Of a stretch of 64,000 nt of DNA, positions 20,606-34,200 are shown piece by piece. The stretch lies in assembly GCF_001619985.1 (NCBI RefSeq), contig NW_017264196.1:1-64000 (forward strand), given 5' to 3'. A program made the translations under genes and the position numbers. The notes under the pieces were generated by a model. That model was not told the DNA's origin and did no database searches. It saw only the letters and a list, made by a program, of their open reading frames with translations. The stretch's first letter is position 1. Each line of letters opens with the position of its first letter. This DNA comes from Xylona heveae TC161. Its lineage: Eukaryota > Ascomycota > Xylonomycetes > Xylonales > Xylonaceae.

Positions 20606-22699
20606 TTTTGCTTCCGTGAGTCGTTATCGATGCATTCGTTCGGATGAGAGATACTTTGAAATTGAACGGAATGTGAGCGAACGCAAAAACGGCCGCGAAA
20701 GCGACAGAGCAGGATCTCTAATGGGAGACTGCTTGCTGGAAACCGACTCTTAGGGATCCGGGTGAACCACAGTCGAGAACCAAATCGAGAGAGAAAATGA
20801 GTATCGTCTTTATGGATAAGATATCAGGCTACAAGAAGGGATAAAATAATGTAGTCTCTGTGTGAAATAAACTCATCATTGAGGGCTATCAATCATGAGA
20901 CCATGCGAGGTCGAGGATAACGGGGCAGAAACCAAGGTGTATTTGTTACCCTGATCCCTGTATGATTATCCACGCTTGTTGCGACGCGCCGCCCCAAGGT
21001 TTACTTGCTTTGATTTAGGCAGCGGCTTAGCTTGGTGTGTCGCTCTTTCCATAAAGAGCTTTTTGGGCAGAAGTGAAGAGCAAAAGAGAAGCCTTATACT
21101 GCATTGAGTCACAAAGGCTGATTGCTCGCTCTAAAGCGCATCCACGTACTACGATGATCTTGTGTTTACGGGACGAAATCACTACAAGTACTCGAGAGCG
21201 GCGCATATCCGGCTTGTTCGTCATGAATGCGGCGGGGAAACAAAGCAGGAGCCCCTCCTCCAGCTTTTAGCATCATTACTGAGGCCGTTCTATTTTCGTT
21301 GTTGTCGACATGATCAGACTGGACCCGCAAAAGGACGCTGAAAAGCAATGGGCTTTGACCATATTTTTTTGGAGCAGGGCCTACCATGCATGGATCCTCA
21401 CCGCTTTTATCGCCCAATGACGGCTGCAGCTTTCAAGTCCGTGTGACTTGCTCCACACAGAGCCCCAACCCTTCGTTTGCCGTCTTTCATTACTTTCTGC
21501 TGTATTGTATATTGAAGCTAGGTGCTTTAGAAAATTACAAGAGGCCAGACTCGGCAGGCAGGACAAAATCTCGCATCGTACTTCTTCTTCTCCAGTACTA
21601 CATTTGTAAGTGAGGTATCTTTTCAGGGTCCATACCTTCCTACCTAGCCTTGGCGGCAGCTGGAAAGTAAACGAATGAGCTATCGTCATAGCCGAAGAAT
21701 GCTTGTTACCGAGTACTCTGTTATATCATGGGCCCGCCCAATGCTTGAAATCTCATACGTAAATTCATGCGCTAGATGATAGATGCGCAAGAGTGAGCAA
21801 AAGGCTGGGTGAAGCTTGAACAGAACCAAGCGGCCATTGATGACCCTATGATCTACCAAGTATGAAAAAGCAAGTCAAACAGATATTAAAGGTCTGTGCC
21901 CTCCGTCTTCAGTGAGACAAAGGAGGGGCATTTGGTGATTGGCCGGAGCACAAAGCTATCAACAAAAGGCCGTCGAATGGGAACACACCTCAAGAGTGAA
22001 AAGTGAGAGAAGGGATGAACTTCTGGGGTCTCAGGTGAAAAAGGTCGCGAGTGGACCAAAGTAGTGGTTACCTGAAGAAAAAGCTTGCTGTGGCTGGCAT
22101 CGGAAAGTCTCGGCAACCTCTGCCGTGGTATATTTTCCCAGCTCGTTCCTTCGTTCCCTCGTTCCTTCCACATCTTGCATTTTGCCAGCTGCATCGGATC
22201 GCCGCTAACCCTGTTGTAGACTAGAGTATGTCATCATAGCCTGGTTGATTTACCTCGTTGGCTCTATCAACCTCGCTTGTTTATCCGTTTTTGGGTCAAA
22301 TGATTGACCTGAAAGGAAATTTTTTCTAAAGAGTTTGTCCTGTTTGCATTGCATTTGACGAACCCTGGCTGTCCCGCTACGGGAAAATTTCTGAGATAGA
22401 AAGCAAAACGTCGTGGAAGTAGCTGCTCGTGAGACTTTCATCTATCTACAGTGTGACCAACACGGTAGACTGACCCTCTGAGAAGCCCACTGCCCACGGG
22501 GAAAAGAGCTGCTCGAGGTCTCTCCATGGGTCATCAATAACTCTCAATTCATCATTTGATACCAATTCCTTGAATTGTTCACTCAATTCTATATTGTCAC
22601 CCGCAGTCAAAACTTTTTTTTTTCGTTCCTTATATTCCCTCAATATCCCTTCTCTAATTTAAATCTTTCCACCTCTAAACACGGTAGTCCCTCGACGAC
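20606..22699. promoter_or_regulatory. Divergent 2.1 kb region between yvc1 and pyrABCN
   Basis: No supported gene. Several open stretches of 60-105 codons exist on both strands around 21.0-22.4 kb, but none shows a known domain or a good splice extension. The region presumably holds both promoters and leaders. The last 150 bp before the pyrABCN ATG is pyrimidine-rich, with a run of about 12 T near 22612-22623, as is common just upstream of strongly expressed fungal genes. A short CGTTCCTT-like tandem repeat lies at about 22143-22169. Confidence 0.45.
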
Positions 22700-25600
22700 A
22701 TGCCTTCCATTTCCTCTCCAACTTCCCCTCACCGGGCTGGACAGAGCCCGGCACTCGCGCTCTCCACTGCTCAAGCGGCTGGCGTCGTGGACGGCGTTGA
22801 GGTTGCCCAGAGTCCCGTGCTGACCACACATGGCTCCAAGGGCATCCCCAAAGGCATTCCTCACCCGCCCGTCTCCCCCAGGCTGGCCCAGGATGGCGGT
22901 CTTGTCAGCCTTGAGCTCGAGGATGGCACCGTCTACCAGGGTTACAGCTATGGTGCCGAGAAGAGCGTTGCCGGTGAACTTGTTTTCCAGACCGGTATGG
23001 TTGGTTATCCCGAGTCCATTACGGATCCCTCTTACCGGGGTCAATTGCTCGTCATTACGTTCCCTTTGGTGGGTAACTATGGCGTTCCATCGCGAGAGAC
23101 CCTGGACGAGCTCCTGGGCGATCTTCCTGCCCATTTTGAATCCTCGCAGATTCACATTGCCGGTCTCATCACTTCTACTTATGCCGGCGAGGATTACTCT
23201 CACTATCTGGCCGCTTCCTCACTGGGTACCTGGTTGAAGGAACAGGGCATTCCAGCCATTCATGGTGTCGATACCCGCTCTCTCACCAAGCGGATCCGAG
23301 AGGAAGGTAGCATGCTCGGCCGTATGCTACTCCAAAAGTCCGCCGAGTCTGGCCGTCAGCTCGAGGCCGTGGCTACCACAGAATGGCGAAGCGGATTTGA
23401 AGAGATCCCTTGGTACAATCCCAATGAGAAAAATCTTGTCGAGGAAGGTGAGCAAAGATATTTGAGATTCTCTCATCATGCATCAAGTGTCTAATTGTGT
23501 TATGCAATAGTGTCAATTCGACAACCTCGTCGTTTCTCTCCCCCCGCTTCGAAGGCATTGCGTCACCCTTCTGGACGCCCCGTCCGTGTAGTTACTGTAG
23601 ACGTTGGTATGAAGTACAACCAACTCCGCTGTCTCCTCAAGAGGGGCGTAGAGGTCGAAGTCGTGCCCTGGGACTATGACTTCCCCAAACTGGCCGGCAA
23701 GGAGTATGATGGTCTATTCTTGTCCAACGGTCCTGGTGACCCAGCAATGCTGGATAAGACCGTCAAGCACGTCGCCACTGCTATGGCCGAGGGCCGCACC
23801 CCTATCTTTGGCATCTGTTTGGGCCACCAGATTCTTGCTCGCGCAGCGGGTGCATCCACGCTCAAGATGAAGTTCGGTAACCGCGGCCACAACATCCCTT
23901 GCACCAATCTTCTCTCGGGCCGATGCTACATCACTTCGCAAAACCACGGTTATGCGGTGGACGCGATGAATCTGCCTCAAGGCTGGGAGGAACTCTTTGT
24001 GAATGCCAACGACGGTAGCAACGAGGGTATCCGTCACGTCAGCCGCCCTTACTTCAGTGTGCAATTCCACCCGGAGAGCAATCCGGGTCCCCGCGACACT
24101 GAGTTCCTCTTTGACGTCTTCATCAATACCATTCAAAAGTCTTTGGCTTCGACAGAAGCTCTTCTGCAACCCGTCTCTTTCCCTGGCGGTGACATTGAGG
24201 AGAATGAGCGTCTCCACCCCCGTGTCAATGTCAAGAAGGTGCTTGTCTTGGGAAGTGGTGGTTTGAGCATTGGACAGGCTGGTGAATTCGACTACTCCGG
24301 AAGTCAGGCTATCAAGGCTCTTAAGGAGGAGGGTATCTATACTGTCCTGATCAATCCAAACATTGCCACGGTGCAAACCTCAAAGGGCTTGGCCGACAAG
24401 GTCTATTTCTTGCCGGTCACCGCCGACTTTGTGCGCAAAGTCATCAAGCACGAGCGGCCTGATGCTATTTACGTCACCTTTGGTGGTCAGACTGCTTTGC
24501 AGGTCGGTATCCAGCTCAAGGACGAATTCGAGGCGCTGGGCGTCAAGGTCCTGGGTACGCCGATTGATACTATTATCACCACCGAAGACCGTGAGCTTTT
24601 CGCTCGTAGCATGGATTCCATTGGCGAAAAGTGCGCCAAGTCCGCTTCTGCCAACTCAGTCGAAGAAGCGCTTGGCGTCGTTGACCAGATTGGCTATCCT
24701 GTCATTGTTCGTGCTGCCTATGCTTTGGGTGGTTTGGGCAGTGGCTTCGCCGACAACACGGAGGAGTTGCTCGATCTTTGCAACATTGCCTTTGCTGCTA
24801 GTCCTCAGGTTCTCATCGAGAGGAGTATGAAGGGCTGGAAGGAGATTGAATACGAGGTTGTCCGTGATGCTCGTGACAACTGCATTACGGTCTGTAACAT
24901 GGAGAACTTTGACCCGCTTGGTATCCACACGGGTGACTCCATTGTCGTTGCTCCCTCGCAGACTCTGTCTGATGAAGACTTCAACATGCTTCGAACCACT
25001 GCTGTCAATGTTATTCGACACCTTGGTGTGGTCGGAGAATGTAACATTCAATATGCCTTGAACCCCGACTCCAAAGAATACTGCATTATTGAGGTCAACG
25101 CTCGTCTGTCTCGTTCGTCAGCTTTGGCTTCAAAGGCTACTGGTTATCCTCTGGCCTTTGTTGCAGCCAAGTTGGGATTGGGTATCCCCTTGAACGAGGT
25201 TTCCAACTCTGTGACCAAGGTTACTTGCGCCTGCTTTGAACCATCTCTTGATTATGTTGTTGTCAAGATTCCTCGCTGGGACCTTAAGAAGTTCACTCGG
25301 GTTTCAACCGCGCTCAGCTCTTCTATGAAGAGTGTTGGTGAGGTGATGAGTATCGGACGTACCTTTGAGGAAGCAATTCAAAAAGCAATTCGTTCCGTCG
25401 ACTTCCACAACCTGGGATTCAACGAGACCAACGCGCTCATGTCCATTGACAATGAGCTGCAGACGCCTTCTGATCAGCGTCTTTTTGCCATTGCCAATGC
25501 CATGGCTGCCGGCTACTCGGTCGACAAGATCTGGGAGATGACCCGGATCGACAAGTGGTTCCTTAGCCGTCTTAAGGGCCTGAGCAACTTTAGCAAGACT

Positions 25601-28600
25601 CTTACCGACTACACTGCTGGCAGCTTGCCCGTGTCGATGCTCCGACGTGCCAAGCAGCTCGGTTTCTGCGACAGGCAGATTGCCAAGTTTGTGAGCTCCA
25701 ATGAGCTCGCGGTTCGTCGTCTGAGAGTGGAAGCTGGCATCGTTCCTGCTGTCAAGCAGATTGATACTGTTGCCGCCGAGTTCCCTGCCTTCACGAACTA
25801 TCTTTACATGACCTACAATGGCTCTGAGCACGACGTTTCGTTTGACGATCAAGGCATTATGGTCCTCGGCTCTGGTGTTTACCGTATTGGCTCCTCCGTC
25901 GAATTCGATTGGTGCTCTGTCCGCGCCATCCGCACTCTTCGCGAGCAGGGCCACAAGACGGTCATGGTTAACTACAACCCTGAGACCGTTAGCACTGACT
26001 ACGATGAGGCCGACAAGCTCTACTTTGAGAACATCAACTTGGAGACCGTCCTTGACATCTACCAACTCGAGTCCTCAAAGGGTGTTATCATTTCCATGGG
26101 TGGTCAGACGCCAAACAACATTGCTTTGCCCCTTCATCGTCTCAATGTTAAGATCCTCGGTACCTCTCCTGAGCTGATTGACACGGCTGAGAACCGTTAC
26201 AAGTTCTCTCGTATGTTGGATCGCATCGGTGTCGACCAGCCGGCCTGGAAAGAGCTCACGAGCTTTGAAGAAGCTTCCGATTTTTGCGAAAAGGTTTCGT
26301 ACCCTGTGCTCGTGCGGCCTTCGTACGTCCTTTCCGGAGCGGCCATGAACACTGTGTACTCTCAAGATGACCTGGCTAGCTATCTCAACCAGGCTGCTGA
26401 AGTCTCTCGCGACCATCCTGTCGTCATCACCAAATACATTGAGAATGCCAAGGAGATTGAAATGGACGCCGTTGCCAAGGATGGCAAAATGGTCGGACAC
26501 TTCATTTCTGAGCATGTTGAGAACGCCGGTGTTCACTCTGGTGATGCTACCTTGATTTTGCCTCCTCAGGACCTTGCTCCCGAGACTGTTCGCCGTATTG
26601 AGGACGCTACCAGGAAGATTGGTGCCGCCCTGAACGTGACTGGACCTTATAACATCCAATTCATTGCCAAGGACAATGATATCAAGGTCATCGAGTGTAA
26701 CGTCCGCGCTGCGCGATCCTTCCCCTTCGTTTCTAAGGTGATGGGTGTCGACCTGATTGAGTTGGCGACCAAGTCTATTATGGGCATTCCATTCGCGGAA
26801 TACCCACCTACAGATGTCCCTGAGAACTATGTTGGTGTCAAGGTTCCCCAGTTCTCGTTCTCTCGTTTGTCTGGTGCCGATCCCGTACTTGGTGTAGAGA
26901 TGGCATCGACCGGAGAGGTTGCTTGCTTTGGTCGCGACAAGTATGAGGCCTACCTCAAGGCACTCGTCTCCACCGGATTCAAGCTCCCCAAGAAGAACAT
27001 TCTCCTCTCCATTGGATCATTCAAAGACAAGATGGAGATGCTGCCCTCGGTTGAAAAGCTGCACAAGCTTGGATACAATCTCTTCGCTACTGCCGGAACG
27101 GCCGACTTCCTGCAGGAGCATGGTCTTCCCGTGCAGTACCTCGAGATTCTTGCAGGAGAGGCCGACCAGCAAAAGTCCGAGTATTCTCTGACGCAGCACT
27201 TGGCCAACAACCTCATTGATCTGTACATCAATCTTCCCAGCAGCAACCGCTTCAGGCGACCTGCGAACTACATGAGCAAGGGTTACCGCACCAGACGTAT
27301 GGCAGTGGACTACCAGACGCCCCTTGTGACAAACGTCAAGAACGCCAAGATTCTCATTGAGGCTATTGCGCGCCACCGGCAGCTAGAGGTTGTAAAGGTT
27401 GACTACCAGACCAGCCACCGCCTGGTGTATCTTCCGGGTCTCGTTAATGTCGCCGCTTTTGTGCCTGGTGTTGCCGCTCCTGGCAGCGAAGATTTCCAGA
27501 CGGCTACCAAGGCATCTATCGCAGCTGGTTTCAGCATGATCCGCGTCATGCCGGTGGGTCTGGACAGCTCCGTCTCGGATGCCAAGTCTCTTGCTATTGC
27601 TCAGGCCAACAGCCGCAATGCTGGATTCTGTGACTACAACTTCTCTGTGGCCTCGACTGCCTCGAACTCGAACCTGATTAGTGAGGTTACCGGAGAGGTG
27701 GGCTCGCTGTTCATTCCCTTTAACCACCTGAGCGGAAACATCAACAAGGTCGCTGCTGTGACTCAGCACTTCTCCGTATGGCCCACCAACAAGCCCATTG
27801 TCACGGATGCCAAGGCGACCGACCTTGCCTCGATCCTCTTGCTCGCCAGCCTTCACAACCGTAAGATCCATGTCACATCCGTCACCAGCAAAGACGATGT
27901 TGAGCTTATTGCGCTCAGTAAGGAGAAGGGCCTGGACGTCACTTGCGACGTGTCTATCTACGCCTTGTTCCTTACTCAAAACGAGTATCCCGAGTGTAGT
28001 TACTTGCCCACGCAAAAGGACCAGCAGGCGCTCTGGGAGCGACTGGACATCATCGATGTCTTCTCCATTGGCAGCCTTCCCTACCAGGTCGCTCGCGATA
28101 CCAAGCACGAGGTGTCAGCTGATGTTGGCATCGCCGATGCCATTCCTCTGCTTTTCACTGCCGTTTCTGATGGCCGTCTGACTGTTGATGACATTATTGC
28201 CCGTCTCAACCGCAACCCTAAGAAGATCTTTGAGCTCCACGATCAGGCTGGAACTTCTGTCGAGGTGGAGGTGGATCGCTCTTATGTCTACCAAGGCGGT
28301 GCGGCCTGGTCGCCATTTGTCGGCAAGACTGTCAAGGGAGCTATCCAGCGGATTATTTTCCAGGACAAGACCGTCTGCCTTGATGGCGAACTTGTCGGTG
28401 GCTCCGCCTACGGTAACGACATGTCTAGCCACACGATTGCGGCACCTCAATCGCCAAGCCGCCATTCCATTACTTCACCTCGTCCTGAGACTCCCTATGT
28501 TGGTCGTTCTGCTGCTCTTCCCTCGCGGCCGGCAACTCAGACGAGGCAGATTGACGGAGTCGTTGCTCAGCGGACTCCTCAAGCTTTGGGAAACCAGTTT

Positions 28601-29669
28601 GGTCCCCCGCTGCACCAGCCAATTCGCGCTGCTTCTCCCTCACTGCTTGAACTCCTTGCTCAGTCGCCCTTTAAGCAGAGACACATTCTCTCTGTCAACC
28701 AATTTACCCGCACTGAGCTCCACCTGCTCTTCACTGTGGCGCAAGAGATGCGTCTCGGTGTGCAGCGTCATGGTATCTTGGACATCCTCCAGGGACGCCT
28801 TCTGACCACCATGTTCTACGAGCCATCCACCCGCACCTCGGCCTCGTTCGACGCTGCTATGCAGCGCCTTGGTGGACGTACAATTGCCATTACAACTTCG
28901 CATTCGAGCATCAAGAAGGGCGAGAGTCTCCAGGACACTATCCGAACTCTCGGATGCTACGGCGATGCAATTGTGCTCCGTCACCCTGAGGAGTCCAGCG
29001 CAGCTACCGCTGCCAAGTTCTCCCCTGTCCCGATCATCAACGGCGGTAACGGCAGCTTAGAGCACCCCACTCAGGCTTTCCTCGATCTCTTCACTATCCG
29101 TGAAGAGCTTGGTACAGTGACCGGCCTTACCATTACCTTCACTGGTGATCTTCGGTATGGCCGCACTGTACACTCTTTGTGCAAGCTGCTTCAGCACTAC
29201 GACGTGAAGATTCAGCTCGTCGCACCCGCTGCTCTTGCCCTTCCTGAGGAGGTCCGTCAACTGCTTGTCAGCTCCGGGCAGCTGATTGCCGAATCTCACG
29301 AGTTGACTCCCGAGATTGTCGCTCGATCCGATGTTCTTTACTGCACTCGCGTGCAGAAGGAGCGTTTCCCTGACTTGGAGGAGTATGAACGTCTGAAGGA
29401 CAGCTTCGTCGTTGACAACTCTGTGCTCAAGCACGCCAAGAGCCAGATGATCGTCCTTCACCCTCTGCCGCGCAATGCTGAGATTAGCGAGGAGGTTGAC
29501 TTTGACCAGCGTGCGGCTTACTTCCGACAGGTATGTACTGTTTCTTCTCGAGGCCTTTTCCCACTCATTCCCTTCTACCGTCTTTTATGGCATTACTAAC
29601 ACTTCTATGCAGATGAGATATGGTCTTTACTGCCGTATGGCCTTGCTTGCTCTTGTCATGGCTCCTTGA
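22700..29669 (+). CDS. pyrABCN: Multifunctional carbamoyl-phosphate synthase / aspartate transcarbamylase (CAD-like, Ura2)
   Basis: Three exons, join(22700..23447, 23511..29530, 29613..29669), give 2274 residues, close to the size of the known fungal enzymes. Domains in order: glutamine amidotransferase (about 80-450, nucleophile Cys352 in ICLGHQ, HPESNPG); two ATP-grasp synthase halves (from about 489); an MGS-type allosteric domain (about 1408-1530); a dihydroorotase-like domain (about 1541-1890) without its metal-binding HxH ([12 protein letters not shown]); a Ser/Pro-rich linker; and aspartate transcarbamylase (about 1970-2272; [33 protein letters not shown]). It catalyses the first two steps of pyrimidine synthesis. 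UTP feedback through the MGS domain is known for the family. The 57-nt last exon supplies the conserved end [18 protein letters not shown]. The dead dihydroorotase is normal in fungi, which use a separate enzyme. Confidence 0.97.
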
Positions 29670-31206
29670 GTTGGTCACTCTGTGTTCTTTGGCTGAGCAA
29701 AATTTTGAGCTGGGCTCGCATATGGGATTTATCATCGTTTTCGTCATCACTGCATGAGATTAGATGGTATCTGCTTTCCATTTTTCTTTTTCCCTCGACG
29801 ATTGTTACGGCGATTAGATTAAAAGTTTGGGTTTGCTTTGACGTTCTTTTAATGTCCTTTGATGTCTTTACAGACCCTACCATGACTTGTTAATTTTCAA
29901 ACAAGTGGTAAGCGTGTAATATAGATTGCTACGTGTATATGTAGTATAGTGGTGTAGTGTATAGTTTTTTACGTCCACTATATTTTTCTTTTCGTATTCT
30001 GTCATGTGTATTCCGTTTTCCGTGGGATACGTGATTTGTTTTTATTTTGTGTATTTGTTTGTATTTCGTTTTCGTTGCGTTTGGCGTTCATTCATTTCTT
30101 TTTTTCGTGTTTTTTTTTTGGCGTTCTTTTACTTTTGGGGTCGGCTGTTCGGTTATATGGGTCACTAACCGATTGGCGATTGGCGCGACTTAGCGGCGGG
30201 ATTGATCTACAACTGGTCTGGATCACGACATTCTTTTCTGCGACAGGCTTCCTCCACGACAGGTTATGGATCTTCAATAGATCTAGGAATATACAACATA
30301 CGACGCTGTTCTTGTTCTTTTTCAAGATGCAACAAGCTTTGTTCTTTGCTTGGATCAATGTCCACACGGTAAGTCCTTTCTTACGGTAGGTCGTCCAATA
30401 TATTACCTTACACTTTTCGTTTCCTTTTCCTCTTTTACATGCAAACGAAGGTTTTTTTTTTTTTTTTTTATCAACTCTAGAGGGTTTTTCGGGAGGGGCG
30501 TGGTTCTCATTTTCGAAAACAAATATTTTCTGTAAAGAGATTCGCCCCTCCCAGCTTTTTTCCCCCTTCTTTATAGATATGAATATCAATCATTTCTGAA
30601 AAGATTCATGAACCTTGAAAAATTATGCTTCAGTGAAAATTTAAGTGAGAATTCTCGAAGTGCAATGACTGGGCTTTTGAGGTTATTTCAAGTTATGTAG
30701 TCTTGTTCGTGGGAAGTGTAAGGTGATAAATCAGGGTGTGCCGTTTGATGTCTTGACGCGGATTGTTCTAAAGCCAGACTGACTGTGCAATGCGTTGTAT
30801 TAATTAATGGGCCTGTATATGATATTCGTTATAGATCCAGCTATGGCAGGGAGATGAAGTTTATGGGCCACATTGGATTAAGACAGGACGAAGCGTGCTT
30901 ATATTGATCATTGGTGACGAAAGATAATGGGCACACGGAAAAAGCATATTGTCCTTCTTCTCCAGTGAGTCTGTGCAACGAGTCTACGATATATCTTGAG
31001 GAATAAAGGGATGTCGTTGTGTGTATTTGTTTACAATCTCAAGTCTTGTAGGTTTTTGCATTATTTCGCTGTAATTTTCTGTTTTTCTTTTCCGATAGAG
31101 ACTATTTGGGCGAGCACAGAAGCGTATAATTGGGATGAGTGAAAGGGGGAAAGAGGAAATATAAGATGAAAAGTGAAAGAAAAAGGAAAAAGGGAGCATA
31201 GAAAAT
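29670..31206. other. Convergent 3' intergenic region, T-rich
   Basis: This 1.5 kb lies between the convergent pyrABCN and dcl1 genes. It has T-rich stretches with an 18-T run at 30452-30469. One 10-nt inverted repeat is listed separately. Open frames here are Phe-rich low-complexity artefacts and no gene is supported. Confidence 0.5.
30491..30552 (+). repeat. 10-nt perfect inverted repeat (possible RNA hairpin)
   Basis: GGGAGGGGCG at 30491-30500 pairs perfectly with CGCCCCTCCC at 30543-30552 across a 42-nt AT-rich loop. It is a GC-rich island in T-rich DNA about 0.8 kb past the pyrABCN stop. The stem is not extended by the flanking bases. Confidence 0.6.
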
Positions 31207-34200
31207 CTAAATAGCCATATCGGCATTGACCCCCGCAACAGTATTTGTTGTAGTCGTCGTCGTCGTCGTAGGAGGAGAAATGGATGTTGTAAAAGCGGTA
31301 GACTCAGCTGCAGTTCTACCACTTTGAGAGGATACAGTGTCCCCGCGCTTCTCAACATTTATCTTTATCTTTGACTCCGTCATGTCCACGTTACCGTCCG
31401 CATCCTTGACCTCGCAGTCGCACTTGTACATTTTGCGATATTCAAAAGGTGCAAGCCCGGTCAAGACTTCGAGGGCTTTCTGGCTGGCTTTGACTTTGGC
31501 TGTCTTGCCCGACGCTGCGGATCCGTCGGCGACGACTTGGTTGTGGATGATGACGGCGGCTACGACCTGTGTAGGGGCGCCGTTGAGGCCGTCGACAGCG
31601 GGTAGTTCCTGTGCGAGGAGACGATAATTCTGACAGCCGTAGTTGTGGAGGAGAAGGTTGTGAAGAAAGGTCTTTTTGACATGTTTCTGTTAGCTTTTGT
31701 GTGTATTTGTATGAGATGACTGTTGGTGGTTGATGTTGGAAGGAGATTGTAGGTGGGAAGGGAGGAAAAGAGGCAACGTACAGTAGGGTGGTTATTGGCA
31801 AATGTGTCGTAGATGCTCATGTCTTCAAAGAACCACCGAATATGTGTGTCAAAGAAGCGCTGCACTTCGGCAAAGTTGAATTCGGAGTCGACGAACACGG
31901 CACCGACGTATGATTCAACAATGTCGGGAAGGCACTGTTTTAATATTATGGTCCATTAGACGTTTGCTACAAAAGGGGAGTAAAGGCGGTTATGCAATGA
32001 GAGGGGACGTTGACTCACTTTTGGCGGGTTGGACACTTGTGTCCAGTAGTCTCTAGCTCCTTCTGATTCTCTCTCAACCTCTTCGAGTTCTGTTACGTAG
32101 TTGGTAATCTCTCCGAGTGGTCCATGGTATCGAAGATGTTTGTGAAAGCCGAGCTTGATGCATAACGCGCCGAGGAACTTGTTCGATACCATGGCCATCT
32201 GTCAAAACAACGCAACACTTAGCATGAATCTTATGAGATGGGATGTATGAGCCTGATACTTATGGGTCATTACCTTATGCTCCGTGAGCCACTGCGGGTC
32301 TTTGTTAGGATGATTGTAAAATAGAAAGTTGATGGCAGTCATGTCTAGTAGGGAATCACCCAGAAATTCTAATCGCTGATATGTTGGAACTTTTTCGAAG
32401 CTAAAGCCGCACGATGGATGAATAAACGCCGAACGCAAAAGTCTGGGGTATTTGAAGTGATATGCATGTTTGGTCTCAATCTTTGCCGCGCTGTCGAGCT
32501 GCGAAGCCGTCGCTCTAGCAGTCATGTATGCGGGGCGTTTGTAAGCCTTGTAATAATCGCTCCATTGAAGCATGTGGTGATGCTCGTTGTGGACCAGGGC
32601 AGTAACAGCTTTGACTGCCATGTCAAAGTCGTCTCCTTCACGAAATGAAACTAGCGACGCTCCAATCATTGCTTCGCAGACATCTGCTACAGTCTTGTCG
32701 CCGAGGATATGTGTGTGCACCTCTTTACCCGTCTTGTTGGCGCCTTTTCCTTCCAAGAGCTTCAAACCCTCGGGGTACCAGAGGCGTCTATACGGGTTCT
32801 CAGCTGCATAAATCCTTACAAGGCAGAGATGTGAGAGGGATTCAACCATACCTGGAAAAGCCTTGACTTCGAATGTACTCGTAGAGCTTCAGCTGCTTGG
32901 CTCCTTCAAAAAGATTCTTATTGCAAACAAGGAGCATTCGCTTGACGTGGTACTCAAATTCATCATTGTCTGGCATTTGCGCAAACAATGCTATTGAAGT
33001 GGCCATTTTAAGAAAGCAGTCTCCAATAAACTCAAGCCGTTCGTAATTCTTGCCCATGCCACGCCGCACGTGAATCTGCTCCTCTCGGTGCTCCTCTGTA
33101 TTGTCAGAATCTTTGGTCATCGCCTCAAGCGCAAGCTCTGGCTTGGCCTGTAGACCAAGCGTTGCGAATCCCTCGAGGGCAACCAAATAGGACTCTAACC
33201 GGCTGACAATTGCCGGAAAGATGACTCCCATAGCGGCAACACTGGTTGGTAGCTAGAAAAAAATTAGGTGTCTTTGCAATTTGCATTGTGATGTTAGTCT
33301 AATGACTTACTACAGAAAATTTTAATGGCTCAGGACAGACGTAGCACTTGGTTTTGATGCTTTGTTCCTCTGTCGTGATGGCATCAAGCCAGTTCCGCCG
33401 ATATACAACTTTGTCAGCCAGGATCACTGGTTGCTTTTCGATCCACTTCGCTCTTGCCCTGGACTTCTTGAAGAGGCTGACACTATAATCAAGAATATTT
33501 TCCATATACTTTCCTGGCGCAGTATCGGGAGGCACTGGATCTTGAGGTTGCATGGTCGGATCAACACAAATGGAGAAAAATCGCCTTCCGCCATCCCAAC
33601 GATCTACTAGGAATCGATTTTCCAAGAACGAATCAGGAGTCTCAGGCGTCCATTCCAGCTCTTCCTTTTCGAATACAGCCTCAATTGTTTGCATGTCTAG
33701 AAGGTCCGCAGGACTCGTGATATGCTCATTAATATCCATGTCTTTGTGAATTGGAGAAAGCCAGTAGGAGACTTTATTGAGGTCGATTTCGTACTTTTTG
33801 TTGAATATGTCCTGGAAAATACGGAAAGTGAATGAAGTAAGCCGCTCCAGAAAGTCGTGGGATAGACTCATAATGGGTTTGAATTGTGCACATCTGACTT
33901 CAGAGGTTTGTCCTGCCTCAAGATGTAATACGAAATTAGGTATCTCAGGAAATGGCTTTCGAGTCAACATGGCCAATGGTTGGTAGGGACGGCCCAGCGC
34001 TTCCGGATTCGCAAGCTCCAGTACCGTCATAAAAAGTCCCTCTGGCACTGATCCCCATGTTTCTTCCCAAAAGTCAGGTTTGGCACGCATTGTGTATGTA
34101 TTGGTCTTCTTCATGTTCAATGCCAAAAGCGCGTTCCTCATTGCTGGGAGCTGTTTTTGAATCGTTGGAAGAAGATTGGCGTCTAGATAATGCTTCTTTC

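Noticed and set aside
22640-29461. Many antisense open frames up to about 250 codons opposite pyrABCN
   Set aside because: They mirror the strong codon bias of the sense gene; none has a recognisable fold.
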